This document shows positions 49,646 through 62,490 of a stretch of 64,000 bases of DNA, piece by piece. The DNA comes from Antedon bifida (Eukaryota; Echinodermata; Crinoidea; Comatulida; Antedonidae). The stretch covers positions 4,841,001-4,905,000 of the forward strand of contig OY727095.1 in the NCBI GenBank assembly GCA_963402885.1, written 5' to 3'. A program made the position numbers and the translations under genes. The notes below the pieces were generated by a model, which was not told where the DNA came from, ran no database searches, and saw only the letters and a list, made by a program, of their open reading frames with translations. Position 1 is the stretch's first letter. The number at the start of each line of letters is the position of its first letter.

Positions 49646-52273
49646 TTAAGTTCCCAATTCCTTCTACTTTTTAATGTTAAGTGCAAATTGTCATTTTTAA
49701 TTTTATTTTTTTACAGTATGTTAAGAAGTAATAAAACAGGACAAATTTTCTTTTGCTTTTTATGTACATAATTATTATTTCAAAATAAAAAATAATATTT
49801 CAGTTCAACAATAAATCATTAATTTACCACAATCATACTCATGAAAAAAGGGGCTTATGTAAAAGAAAATCTGAAAGCCCAAGAGGAAACATTTCAAATT
49901 TAATTGGGTCAAATGTTAATGCATTGAGGGTCTTTACCTTGACAAATCATAATTCTAAAATGTCTTACTGCAATTCAGCTGGTTTCTGAAAGTAAAATGT
50001 AAAATGAACATAATAAATCTTGTTGACCTAAGTGCACCCAACGGCCGATAGGGGGAGGCGTTCCAACTCGGTTTCATAGAAATTTACAAAAAAGTTTTCT
50101 TCTTTTTAATTATTTTATAATCAATAGTTTGTTTGTTCTATTGGATCTCCCATCATAAACTTATTTACACAAATGAACAAAATAATTTGTTAAATAAATA
50201 GAGGGTGAATATAAAATGTAAAAATAATTTTAAAATGTCCATATATAGACATATGGAAATGTCCATATATATAGATATGATAAACTCAATTATTGTAATA
50301 TTTTGCAGATTAGTTCTTGCTGGTATCTGATGTTAAATCAGATTATTCATATGAGATTAATATTCTCCTCAACTTGCAACATTTTGAAAAAGTCTAAAAA
50401 TAAAGTACAATTTTAATTAATGGGTACTAGTAGTACTACCAACAAAATATGTTTACAGGTAAAAGAGTTATTATTTAATCTTAGTTATTTATCAGATTCC
50501 ATAATCAACTAAAAAAAGTATAAATTGTTGCAACAAAACCATAATTATACATAATACTAGTAGTAGAGAAAACATTTTATGTTAAGTTGGATTTGGAGGT
50601 TAATACCAACAAACATTTAATACGTAAAAATACAAAATAATACAGAAAATTTACATTTCTAGGCAAAACATATTCATTATATTTCAACAATATATTTGAA
50701 ACGATCTAACATTAATTATCAACAGCACAGTGCTAATAAAACTCTCGACCCACGCAATAAAAATTGATTAGGTGACCAATAGAGCAGTATTCCATGACTT
50801 ATGGCCATTGTCCAACCTTCAACCATAATGGTCGAATAAACAAATAACCTTCACAGTGATAATTACATTTCAAAAAAGTGGAAAATTCATTTCTGAGGTT
50901 CTTGCACTCCAAGAGTACAAAGCTCTGCTACCAGCATATCACTATGTCATACTAATAATAATATTAGCCTACTTATTCTATATCATACTTATAGCCTACA
51001 TTTTGTACTGCTCCCACTGTTGGTGCAATTTTCAAATACAAATTTTTGTTTTCAAACAGTTATCGAAAATAATAATAAAGTAATACCCAACATTATAAGA
51101 TGTCTAAAAATATAATTCTACTTATTATCATAACACATCTAAATTTCATACATATTATGTGCTAGCTCTGTATTAATTTCTCCCAATTCTCGCAATTGGG
51201 GGTAGTACTACATGCTAAGATTTTTGTAAATTTGAGGGTGGTAAATGTTTCTCATTCTAGGTGGAAGAAGCAGCAGATTAATTGAATAAAAGTACCTTAG
51301 GCGTGTACGTTATAAAACACAATGAATGTTGTATGTTTGTTGAATAGCTATATTTTTATTTGTTAAAATTTGTAAAATTTTTTAACAGATGAAAATATTG
51401 TCACCATTCAATAAATTATCTACCAACTACAACCAATATGTATATGCAAATTATTAAATCACTCAGCAATAAGAAGATAACATTTTCAATGGTTATTAAT
51501 GAAATGCACATTAATATATATGAAAAAAGAAGATGCAAACCCAAAGCTGAAAACATTTATATCAGCTGCTGCTTTTACAGATTTTTTCGAGAGCTTTTCC
51601 AACTTATAAATATACAGATTTTCAACCTAAAAAAGAGAGATCCCTCACCCTATTCGGTCCTAGCAATTTTGACACCTATTATATAATATCTTAATTTGGC
51701 GAACTTGCATCACAATTTGTCAAGGGTAATAGTAACTTTGAGAAGATTTGTAGATTGAATGAATGGATTTACATTTTACAATAAACACTGTAAGTGAACT
51801 CACTGAAGCAGGCCCATAACCCTGAAGAAAAAAAAAACCTTTGATTTTCGGATGATTGTATCCATTTAAAAAATTGTGGCTTGTTATTCAGGTTGATTAC
51901 ATTTTTCCCAAATTGAATGCTTAACTATGCTCCCCATCATTATGCACATAAAAGATATCAATTCAATGGCATTGTTTGAAAATATTCCCCGGGGATCGAA
52001 AATAGTTTCACATTGTACATGGGTGCACTTGAGTGGAAATTCAGGTTTAGTCGGCATTTATTTAACAATGCCTTTTGTATATAGAGTATTCCAGTACAAG
52101 TAATGAATCTATATTTAGAAAGATGTTGCTACCATGATTAGGTACTTTTTGGGGGAATATACCTTTATTTAGGAAAAAAAAAGTGATGTTGGAAAAGTAT
52201 GTTCATTCTGTAGTGGGCCAGCCAAAGCTGAAAATAATGTACTGTATGGGGGCTGCAGCTACTTCATGTTAAA
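49646..52273. other. Intergenic AT-rich DNA
   Basis: A small palindromic stretch of atgtccatatata words lies at 50236-50280. No gene recognised. Confidence 0.
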
Positions 52274-52406
52274 TTCTGTCTACACTATCAAAATTTATGT
52301 GACAAAAAATGTGATGTGCCCATATATGGACATAATGTCATACCACTACCATATTTGGGCATATCACTACCATATTTGGTCACACTTTTTTTGTCAAACT
52401 AGTTTA
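52274..52406 (+). mobile_element. MITE, family 1, copy with two internal repeats
   Basis: Starts ttctgtctacactatcaaaa and ends ttgtcaaactagttta, losing the last ~20 bases of the right terminus. Two actaccatatttgg units are inside. Confidence 0.
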
Positions 52407-53908
52407 GAAATCAGCATGCAATACTGTTTTCTCACTAATGAGGTGATATCCTTTCTGGAATCGTGTACAGCATATATCCCAAATTTACCTACTGTCTTAT
52501 TACTGGAATATAACCTGTAGAACACCACTTTAAACAGTCCGACCAAAACAATAACAATGTCTGCATTTTATACAATACATGTGACTGCACAATGTTGAAA
52601 TTGACCGCATTAATGGAAGATGGTAAAATACTATAACTCATTCAAAAAAAGGCAGGTAGTGCCAAATATTACTAGATGTATACGGTCATTTTGCTACCCT
52701 TTTCAGATTGGGCACGATAACAGCATGATCAAGCATATTACCGGACATTTGTTCAGAAAGGGGCTATAGTAACAGTATTCTCAGTAGAATTCCAGAAGTT
52801 TCATCAAAATGGCACATAACTATATTTCGAATTTAGCATTAATGCATCACGGTTTGTTGAAATGAATTATTGTAGGGATGTAGTTATTACTGATTTGAAC
52901 GTTAATTAATTTTGAACATTTTAGTCTCTTTTAAAATGACTTCAATCATTTGGCTATCCAAAAACCCATTGTACAATGTCTTGCCGCATGAATATATTTC
53001 ATGTTCTATGCTCTGGTTGTTTTGAATAATGGGTATTGTTATCGGTCAACTTTTTTATGAATAGAACATGAAATGCTGAAATTAAAGATAAGAGGCTAAG
53101 CAAATGACCTTGCCCTTATAAACTGAAATATTTACTAAACAATCAAATATATCCTACCAATGCTTTAATGCAATAAGCATGTACTTATATTTACTGTTAT
53201 ATTCAGCAATGCGAATAATGCATAGTGGAAGCTAGTAAATAGAAAATGAAAAACTCATACAATACAACCTGAGGGGAAAAGGTTATTAATAAGAAGAGCT
53301 GGTAAAACTGTACATGCAGAACTATGATTAATGCTTTGTAAATGTAGTCAATTCAGAATAACATTGTAGGCCTCTTGTGGAAGAATCTTGCACATTCAAA
53401 GACCTTTATTATAACATCATAAACTACATTTACATTTGTGTTCATTGTAAACAGTCATTAATGTTGTAACAAGAATGTGATGCGAGAATGAGGAAAATGA
53501 TTCTAAAAAACTCAATGATGTTTTAGTTATATTTCAACTGTTATGTGTTAGTATGTTCATCCATGTAAAACAACACATACTGTAATAACATTCTTGGAAG
53601 CCAGTTATCAGTCACAGATCTTGGCAAACCTACAATTTTCGTGGAAATACTTATATACACCTGTTACAGGTAAACATATCTGAACTACATTTGATGCATT
53701 ATCATAGCTGTAGTTACAGATGCAGAAGTTAAATTAAAAGTATTACATTTATACTATTGTTACTGTTATGTGTATTTTAAGGGGGGGGAGGGGATGTGGA
53801 TAGAGGTGCTTGTCACCTGTTCATCCCTTTCTTTTCGCTGTCTTTTTGTTTGTGCAGTGATCAAGTTTAATAAATAGAAAAATAAAAATAAAATCCCTTC
53901 TAAATAAG
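52407..53908. other. Intergenic AT-rich DNA
   Basis: An eight-G tract plus aggggat lies at 53780-53795. No gene recognised. Confidence 0.
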
Positions 53909-54182
53909 TAATAATACATCATTCTTATATAACGCTTATTGCACAAAACTTTTAAGCACTTCACATAATTCCCCGATCAGCCACGTATGGAAACATACTT
54001 CCATAATGCAGTTAGTAATCAGTGCAATTGTTTTGATTATACCAGGTACCCATTTATACACTTGGGTGGAGAGACAAACGTAAGTAAAATGTCTTGCCTA
54101 ATCAGGATGCAAGCAATACGGCTAGCGTTGGATTTGAACTCACGATATCACGATCAGTAATCCAACACGCTGCGCCACGTGT
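53909..54182 (-). mobile_element. tRNA-derived SINE, second copy
   Basis: On the minus strand: head with tggcgcagcgtgttgga (54177-54161, A-box-like) and agttcaaatcc (54140-54130, B-box-like), body with gtataaatgggtacctggta, and tail gcgttatataagaatgatg then tattatt. Homologous to 49371..49645 but clearly diverged from it. Confidence 0.
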
Positions 54183-57100
54183 ACAAGTAGCAATGCAGCA
54201 GTGTACATGCAATGTTTGTAATTCATGCCCCTACATTTAATTCTAACCGCAAATCGTAATGCAAAAGTTAGGACATCAAATTAAGCTCAACTCTTCATTT
54301 CACTATTGTTACCTATTTCAAAATCCTGGACCCACCACTGGGGAATTATGTTTTTAAGGCTATGATCTTAATCCAGGATTTTCACAAAGGGTTTGTTTTC
54401 CAAAAAAAGGCACAACAATCGTCATGAGTTGAGCATATTTACCGCTGGTTTGTGTTACCATGCTAGATAATGCCTATTCCACTGTCAGTTTCTCGAATAA
54501 ACCAACATTTTTCAGTGGAACAAAATCGTATGACTGACACGCACCGCAAAAAAAAGTGTAAAAAGAGAGACAACAGGAATAAAAGACAAATGCAACAAGA
54601 AATTGCCCTTATCATCAGTATTGTCATATATTTCAGGCTTCTTTCCAAAAATCAAAGAAAAGACAAAAAGAAAAAAAAAACAGAAATCACTCAAAAGTTA
54701 TTTTTGTCTGGCTACAATATGATACGTCGGTATGGCAACCAATACAAATAATGTACAAACTTATAAACTTCTTCTCTGTACCTCTTTATTTGTGTCTAAA
54801 AGTATTCAGAATATAATATTAACACCTATACTTCTGACTTTATTTATTTTTTTCTCACAAAATATACCTTTACAGTGTGCAGACACTGCATTAGGCTGAG
54901 GTAGATAAATTGTAGCATAACGCCACTTAGGCACTACGCTTAAAGTCTAAAAACTAATACTTTGAGCTTACAAAGAAGTTCTATATTCTTATAACACTAA
55001 ACACATTAAATGCCCTTAAAAATATCCATGATTCAAATCATAAGTTTTCTTTTTGTAGCCACTTCTACGATAAAAATAATACTACTTTTTGATCTCACTA
55101 TAGAAATGATTTATATTATTCAGTACTCCTTATCATTTCTTTATAAAATTTGAATCGTCGATATTATTTGGTTTCATCTGTCTTTCAGAATTTGCTAATA
55201 AACATACTATATAAAAACAACTCCTCAATATTTTTTATTGAAATTAAAACTAAATTTTCAAAAATCTTCAATGTGAAGATCAACTACTAAATTATGACCC
55301 ATATTCCTTTATATTTCTAGAAATTATCGAGGTAAATAAAGTGACATTTCTGAGGTATATATATTTTTCCCGAAACCGTTTTGGAAAAATTATCTATCCA
55401 TGTTTGTTTGGTTTTAAAAATCCTGTATTACTTACTATAATTTAAAAAAATGTAAAGATTAAACGCAGAGAAAGACAAACGAAACCTTCGAGTTCAGTTA
55501 ATATTTACTTACTCTATTACTCACAATACATTTATTATACAACAACGAGCTTCTCTTTTGTACAAATGAGGTAGATATGTTAGGGAAAATTTATCATTGC
55601 GAATCCACTATGTGGAGATTTAATAATTCTGCATCCATTACTCCTAGTAAATTCACTCCCTTTCAAAATACGTTACGTCAACCTGAACAATGATGCAAAT
55701 TAAAACAATCATTCTCGTATTCTTAGCAACGTACGAACAAATTACATTAAAAAATTACATTCATTATTAAATAAATCAAAAAATAAAACAGTTATCTATA
55801 TTGTAATACCAACACTATTAACCTAAGAGCATATTTATAGTGATTTATATTTCAACAATGATCTTAATGACAACATACATCGAATGTTTGCTGTCTTCCA
55901 AAAGATAACATCTTACCAAAAAAATATAACCAAGTATATACGCTTAAATTTGTTTAGATAAGTGTTAAATTATCCAAGCAAATACTAACCCCACCCCTTC
56001 CCAACCTCTCCCACAAAAAAAAATGTAGTTAAAAAATATAACTAGATATCAATTTTGTAAAATTATAATTTTTTTTAAATTGATGTTTCTTAGAAACAAA
56101 GAATGCAAGAAGGCCATATTGGATTTACAAGTTCACAAACACAAATAAGCAACATGTGAAACACCAAAGCACATGACAACACAGTGGTTTGATACGCATA
56201 TTGCAAGGCTTTTCACAAAATACTCGCTTTAAAAGAATTTTAAAAAAAACATTCACCCCCAATTACCCAAACTTACTGCTAAAAAAAACACCCAGTAACA
56301 CACCTTTAACACCACCAAGATAGAATGAGAAAATATCTGAACAATAGTCTATGAATACATACAATAGACTTGAAAAGAATATGACGATTAATATATATAC
56401 AACTAGCTAGTATTTAGCTAGGAACAACCATGCAAAAACCAAAATGCACTTGTGAGTTTACTCAACAAATTACAAGCTTTTAGACTACATCTACTCCGAC
56501 TGATGTCCGGAATTTATATGTAGAACTGCTTTTCAATTTACATAACTTAAAAAAGTAATTTTGTAATTGCCATCAAACATAATATGCGATTAAAACAGAA
56601 ATTTCTTTATTATCAAAAATCAATTTAAACATGAATAATTGTAGGCAATGATATACATACATTTGGCACTTGTATTTTAAACCATTATTTCCAGAATATT
56701 TGTTTTTTTAAATATTTATTTTATCAGGCATTACTATCATGATTAACACCATGAATTGATTTTAAAGAGGTAGATTTCTATGTAAGTTTGCTAAAATGAT
56801 CAATAAAAAACGAGTTGCAAGACCAAAGTCCGTTGGCACAAGGATTTTGCATACAGTAAATTCAGACGAAATGAACGCGAATATAAACAATTATGAGAAA
56901 AATACTGAGAACATTCAAATTATGAGGTGTGAACATGGAATGAGTTTTATATTAGAAAAAATATTTAGAATAATGAGCCAACTAATGGAATTGTTTATAT
57001 TGATATAGTTATTCATTCAGATGTTAGCAAATTATTATACTTATTTGTCCACAAACACAGAGAATTTGTGCGATAGTTGTAATAACCTAAAAACTCAAGT

Positions 57101-60100
57101 AAATTAATTTTTTCCTCTTTTTTTCTCTCTCAACAATTTAAAATATTGTTACTTTTCATTTAAAAAAAAAGACTGTTATTGTTACTTTGCAAGAGTTGTT
57201 TAGAATATAGCTTAGCTATTTATACTGAGAAATATTTGTCATTAGACATTGTCCCAATATTAAATTAATGAAAAATTAAAACAAGTTCGTCCTTAATATG
57301 TATAAGGTTAAGAAAGGTTAAACATAAAAGTTAGACAACCTTATACTACCCATTAATAAAATTGGTTTCATGAAAAAAATTATTTTTTTGCCCAACACCA
57401 ATAATATTTTGAATTATACAGGTTTAGAAACCAATGCCATTATAATTAATTTTTCTAAAACTCAATTATTTGCAACATTTTCTAAAAATAAAATTTATAA
57501 CATAAAACATATCTGCAAATTACACAATTGATGCAGCTTTAGAATATCATTATATAAAAAAAAAAATTTCAGAACCTAAATTGTATTTTCACCCGTTTTT
57601 AACACGCCCCAATAAAACCACCGCTTACTAAAAACCCAGTTTACAAATCATAGAGACGAAAATCTATAATTTATATTTGAAAAACGAGAAATGTTGGTAA
57701 ATTGAAATTTGTAATCATTTAATGTTTGAAATACAGTAATAAACATGTTATTTTTCTTTCTAACTTAAGATTTTATTGGAATTGAAAGATTTTATATTTG
57801 CAATATGGCGTCTATCACGTGTGAGAAGATATGACACATAGCTTTTAACAATTTCACAAACCAGACTAACTATTTCAAAAACTATAATATTTGTCTTCTT
57901 TAAAAAGCACAGTGGTTATTAAACTACATCCAGAGGGTTTATAAATGTCAATATTATTTTAAGTTATTTAACTGTTTTATAATTGTAGTGACTTCTAAAC
58001 TATTTTTAAACCAAGGGTAATTGACTGAACAATAAAAAAAGAATGGTCAAAATATTCCATTCAGTTTTACCCCCTAACACCTGGACAAAGGCCTCAGCAG
58101 AGGTCAACTCTGGGCAATAAAAGCATAATACCTTTAACAGACTAAGGTCAAGTTGTCTGTTAGAGACTTGGCCTGAAGGCTAGTTACCAAGTGGTTGGTG
58201 AATATGATTGTATTAGGCATAATACAGCCAGCGTGTGGCCGCCGACTGTATGGTCACCCTAAGCACAAGTCCAGGTCAACTTAAGTCCCTTGCCAGATCT
58301 CACATTTTACATGAGGTTAATACTACTGTACAATGAATGCATAATATATTATATTTGTGCGAAGAATTTATGTGTTTAAATCTTGTAGGCTAGAATTTCC
58401 AAATATAGGCAACTGTCCAACATGATGCTTTAAAAACAAAGGCTAAAAAAGACATCCCTAGAAATAATTTATCATTTGTTGATTATTAAATAATTTTATT
58501 AAATAATTAGTTTGGTATTTAACGGAATGTTAAAAAAAAAAAAAAAAAAAAACCTCAACATTTATGGGAGTACCAAGAAATAAAAAAAAAGGAGGTTACA
58601 TAAGGTATATGCTAGCATTAACAAAATTATTTTTGGAGTAGCAAACAATTTTTATTATTATTTGACGATTATACCGGAAGGAAGTAAGTATATCCCAGGA
58701 AATTGTGTTGATTCTGTGATAAGCAATGTAAGTAGCAGAAGAGAGGTCAAAACATTATCAATTTTTTTCTCTTTCAATTAATTTAAAATGTCTTATAATC
58801 TGTAAAATCAGTGAATAGAAAAAAAACCAAGCCATTGCTGTAATGTGATAAATATTTTCAATTGGGTAAATTTCATATAAATTAAAATGGTTAGTAATTT
58901 TATATTTATTAATTAGAAGCATAAAGTTATAATTGGTTTCAGAAGGCATTTAAAGACATTACTGAAATTGTCAGTATGTATAGCCAAAAGGATAAATAGT
59001 GTTCATTAATTGTGAGTACGTATAGCCAAAAGGAGCAATAGTGTTCATGAATAGTGTTTTAGTAAATTTATTAAGCTAGAGATATTAACGAGGATGCTTC
59101 TTGTACACTGTCTTCATCAAATCAACATAGCCCCAAAAATAAGTTGCTATTTTAAAGGGGAAGTAGGTTAAATAAGGAAAATAATGATTGTTCAATTTGT
59201 AGGACGCATTATTAGTAAATACCAGATATATAAGAAATGTTTACTTATTATTTTGGTTTAGCAGTACTTTAACATGGAAATAGTAGTATTCCTGGCTAGC
59301 TTAGAATGAATATGTATACCACATAAACATTATCATTTATGTTAGTTTTAGCATTAATATATAAGCATGTATACTATATAAATATAATAGTATTGTTATA
59401 TTGGTATTAATAATTGAGGTACATACAAGTTTTATACATTGAGGTAGGCAAGTTTAAAAATTACAATAAAAAATAATTTAAATTTGAAATTTTCAATATC
59501 GACATTTCTCGTTTTTCTTTTTTTGTTTTAGACAAGATGTTATCATCATCAATGTCTTTTGTTTATGTGTACGTATATATACAGTAGAACTGCCATTACA
59601 AAAAGTAGGCGAGTTGTTCAAATAAAAAAGATTTTGCAAATTTAATGCTGTAATTGCATGGTTCTACTATATGTTATACATACACAAACACATTAATGAC
59701 ATATGTATATGTATGTATGTATTCTCAACATACAATTAATACATTATGTAAGATATACACATGAACATGATATGGTTACATGTATATCATCATGTACAGT
59801 ATTGCCAATACATAATTAACTTTTAGTTGCAATTTCAGAAAGGCACAAAACTCAGCTGACAAAGAAAAATAATTAAAAATAAAAATGTTCTGCAACAAAA
59901 AATGATAAATAACCAATCAAATTATTATTACTCTACCCTGATTGGTTAATATATAAATAAAATATCTATAAATAGAATGGTTTATGTTTATGCATGGGGA
60001 AATATTAAAATTTGTTTAATTTAAGAATTGCAATTGTGAACTTGATAACAGTCCTTTAAATAAAAATAAGTTCTTTATATAATAGTCCTTCTCAACTTAT

Positions 60101-60277
60101 TAATTTATTATATCAACTCAATAATATTTGCTACATTTCAGAATCATTAGGAATAACCGAGTTGCACAATTCAATATTAAGATCTTGTAAACTAAAAAAG
60201 GAAAGTCTAAAGGTACAAAATTTAGAAAATAAAAACCATTCTGTTTAAGTTAACTATCGATTAAACAAATAGTAAAA
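54183..60277. other. Gene-free DNA 3' of the zinc-finger gene
   Basis: AT-rich, with A-runs (58533-58552) and TATG microsatellite (59700-59725). A ~52-bp tandem duplication (gtatagccaaaagga) lies at 58970-59055. 58070-58300 is clearly more GC-rich than its surroundings and may be a repeat or a conserved element; I cannot tell which. The part next to 60277 may be 3' untranslated region or flank. Confidence 0.
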
Positions 60278-60283
60278 TTTATT
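60278..60283 (-). terminator. Candidate polyadenylation signal AATAAA of the zinc-finger gene
   Basis: The plus strand reads TTTATT here, which is AATAAA on the minus strand, 27 bases after the stop codon. In DNA this AT-rich such hexamers occur often by chance, and more lie further downstream, so the 3' end of the transcript is uncertain. Confidence 0.
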
Positions 60284-60309
60284 CAAAATATATTTTGTGG
60301 CACATTAAA

Positions 60310-62490
60310 TTATCTTGTATGTTGACTTCGTGTTATATGACAGGTAAATTCTATTTTGTCTCGACACACATACTGACATATGCTACATTGAAAGGGATGT
60401 TCGGTGCCATGGCAACTCATATGTAGACTGTAGATAACCTGTTCCGGGAACATTGTACCACAGTAAGGACACGTCTGTATGTGGGGTTTCGACGCCGAAT
60501 TCTCGTCGTTATCGTCCCCACCTGGAATTGTCTGGGTCTCGACGGTTCTCTTTCCGAAATGATTAACCTGAGTGCTCGTGGGCCCTTTCTCTTGGTGCGT
60601 GCGGTAGTAGTACGATTCCTCGGAACCGTGCCGGTACTCCGAGGATTTCCCGAGTGAATATGTTGAGGTATTTGTTACATCTGAAGCAGCCTGAATTGAA
60701 GGATCTGTATGATCTAAATTTCCTGAGGTAGAAGTTATAAATGCATTTGCTGGTAAAATACGCGACTTGATTGGTCTTGCTGATAAGTATGGGACATCGC
60801 CATCCGATCTTCCGGTTAGTCCTTCTTCGTACGCTTTTCTCGCCAGCGCAGCTTCCCGCTCCCTATTGATCTCCATCGTGTAACGTTTCCCAAGAGTAGC
60901 AGGAAGTGGCGTCGGCTTGCGTTTTCGTTTCTTTGCACCAAACGGTTTCTCCAACATTTCTTCGTACGATTTTTGCTGTTGAAGTTGCAACGGGGTAATA
61001 ACTGAGATTTCGTTTATGGTAGAAGGTGAAGTGGCTGTATTGGGTGGAATGTTATCAGATGGGGATAGAATGGGCGATGTAATTCCACCAGGGCTACTTG
61101 TAAGAGACTGTACATCAGACACTACGGGTCCACTGTTATCACTTGCAGCTGAACTATCTTCTGCACTTAACTGTGCTGTATTTGAAAAGTCAATAGCCTG
61201 GGACTGGTCTTTGTGACCAGTAGTATTTCCTGAGGTAGATTCAGTGTGGGAAGCTGTGCTCCCAACTGTTGGGTTTCCTTGTCGTGGCGTATAGCCGTCA
61301 GTCGAACCCGGCGATGTCCGAGAGCTCTCGTCGAGCATTGGTAAATCCTGAGAATAAGAGTTTTGGTTCAATGTGCTGTTTGGCACAGAACCAGAATGAT
61401 TGAACATGTGATGCGAATCAATAGCATGTTGATATTTAGGATCAATAATAGGCGAAACATTACCGATTCGATTAACACCAACCGAGTTTGTCATTACTCC
61501 GCCTGGAAAAACAGTCGTAAGAGGTGACGTATACATACTGTTTATATCCATAGTTTTTGACGGACTAGTCATTTTGCTGGTGTTGATGTCGTCTGTTAGG
61601 AATGATCCAAAATCAACACCGTACATTGCCTCAGGATGCTTCTTTTTACGATGAGTGACCAAGTTACATTTATACGGCGTTTGGTACAAACATCGATCGC
61701 ATTTAAACATTTTAGCCGTACCCGTGTGAACAATCAAATGGCGCATCAAACTGCTACGAAAAGAGCTGCTAAATCCACAAACCAAACATTTGTATGGTTT
61801 ATTGCCGGAATGCACATTCATGTGTTCGTTAAGGTGCGTCTTAGTTGGAGCAATATATGTACATAACTTACATTGGTAAACAGAGGGTTGCCTATCACCA
61901 CGTACCATGCCATCCTGTTCGGAGGCCTCTAGCATACTCTGCATGTTTTCCTGAGCATGTAAAGCATCATTGCCGTTCGTGCTGCTATGATCATCCATCT
62001 CTTCCTCCGACGGAGAATCCGGTCCCTTCTGTATGTTTTCCCGATGGAGCTGCATATGTTGCAGTAGAGTGTTTTGATAGGCACTTGAAAAACTGCATTC
62101 GTCACACTTGAACGGTTTACGTCCAAGATGCACATTTCTATGTTCCTCTAATATTGCAGGTGACGGCGCAATAAAGGTACAAAGTTTACACTGATAAGCT
62201 TCGCCATTCCCTGACGGCGAGTCGGGGATTTCATCATGCCCAACGTCTTCTTCGATTTCAGTGTGTGCATCACCATTCACTTTTATAATATCTGGTTCTT
62301 CCTTCAATTTTGTTGTGTCACTAGCAACCCCATCCATGGGTGATTCTTCGTCGTTGAGGGGTTGTACTGTACTAGGCATTTTTCGTTCCTCCATACAGGG
62401 GTGCCACAAAGCTCTGTGCTTAGCATGAGGTAGATGAACTGTGGGAGGGAGATAACGTAAGGTATCAACCTCTCGGACTCCAACATGAGC
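60310..62490 (-). CDS. Ikaros/Hunchback-type C2H2 zinc-finger transcription factor, large 3' coding exon
   Basis: Probably a sequence-specific nuclear transcription factor. Residues are numbered from codon 62409-62407. Five N-terminal C2H2 fingers (Cys/His): 74,77/90,94; 102,105/118,122; 180,183/196,200; 208,211/224,228; 237,240/253,258. A low-complexity Ser/Thr/Pro-rich middle follows, with a basic stretch KKRKRK at 493-498 (likely nuclear localisation) and a basic/charged block at about 507-556. Two C-terminal fingers (647,650/663,667 and 675,678/691,697) have the HMSCH spacing of the Ikaros/Pegasus/Hunchback dimerisation domain and end two residues before the TAA stop at 60312-60310. A sumoylation-like LKEE lies at 35-38. 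The first ATG in frame is 62394-62392; a second at 62379-62377 has a better -3 A. The frame stays open for 32 codons above the first ATG up to a splice acceptor, so the true start may be in an upstream exon. Fingers 1-2 and 3-4 look like a duplicated pair. Family assignment is good; orthology within the family is open. Confidence 0.
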   Translation of the reverse strand, partial: AHVGVREVDTLRYLPPTVHLPHAKHRALWHPCMEERKMPSTVQPLNDEESPMDGVASDTTKLKEEPDIIKVNGDAHTEIEEDVGHDEIPDSPSGNGEAYQCKLCTFIAPSPAILEEHRNVHLGRKPFKCDECSFSSAYQNTLLQHMQLHRENIQKGPDSPSEEEMDDHSSTNGNDALHAQENMQSMLEASEQDGMVRGDRQPSVYQCKLCTYIAPTKTHLNEHMNVHSGNKPYKCLVCGFSSSFRSSLMRHLIVHTGTAKMFKCDRCLYQTPYKCNLVTHRKKKHPEAMYGVDFGSFLTDDINTSKMTSPSKTMDINSMYTSPLTTVFPGGVMTNSVGVNRIGNVSPIIDPKYQHAIDSHHMFNHSGSVPNSTLNQNSYSQDLPMLDESSRTSPGSTDGYTPRQGNPTVGSTASHTESTSGNTTGHKDQSQAIDFSNTAQLSAEDSSAASDNSGPVVSDVQSLTSSPGGITSPILSPSDNIPPNTATSPSTINEISVITPLQLQQQKSYEEMLEKPFGAKKRKRKPTPLPATLGKRYTMEINREREAALARKAYEEGLTGRSDGDVPYLSARPIKSRILPANAFITSTSGNLDHTDPSIQAASDVTNTSTYSLGKSSEYRHGSEESYYYRTHQEKGPTSTQVNHFGKRTVETQTIPGGDDNDENSASKPHIQTCPYCGTMFPEQVIYSLHMSCHGTEHPFQCSICQYVCRDKIEFTCHITRSQHTR

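Noticed and set aside
49432..49686. Coding sequence on either strand near 49.5 kb
   Set aside because: The frames lie inside a tRNA-derived SINE that recurs at 53909 with frameshifts.
54463..54751. Lys-rich plus frame and hydrophobic minus frame near 54.6 kb
   Set aside because: Low-complexity A-rich DNA explains both; no motif or context supports a gene.
61016..62135. Plus- and minus-strand shadow frames over the zinc-finger exon
   Set aside because: They lie in other frames of a clearly coding exon and have no independent support.
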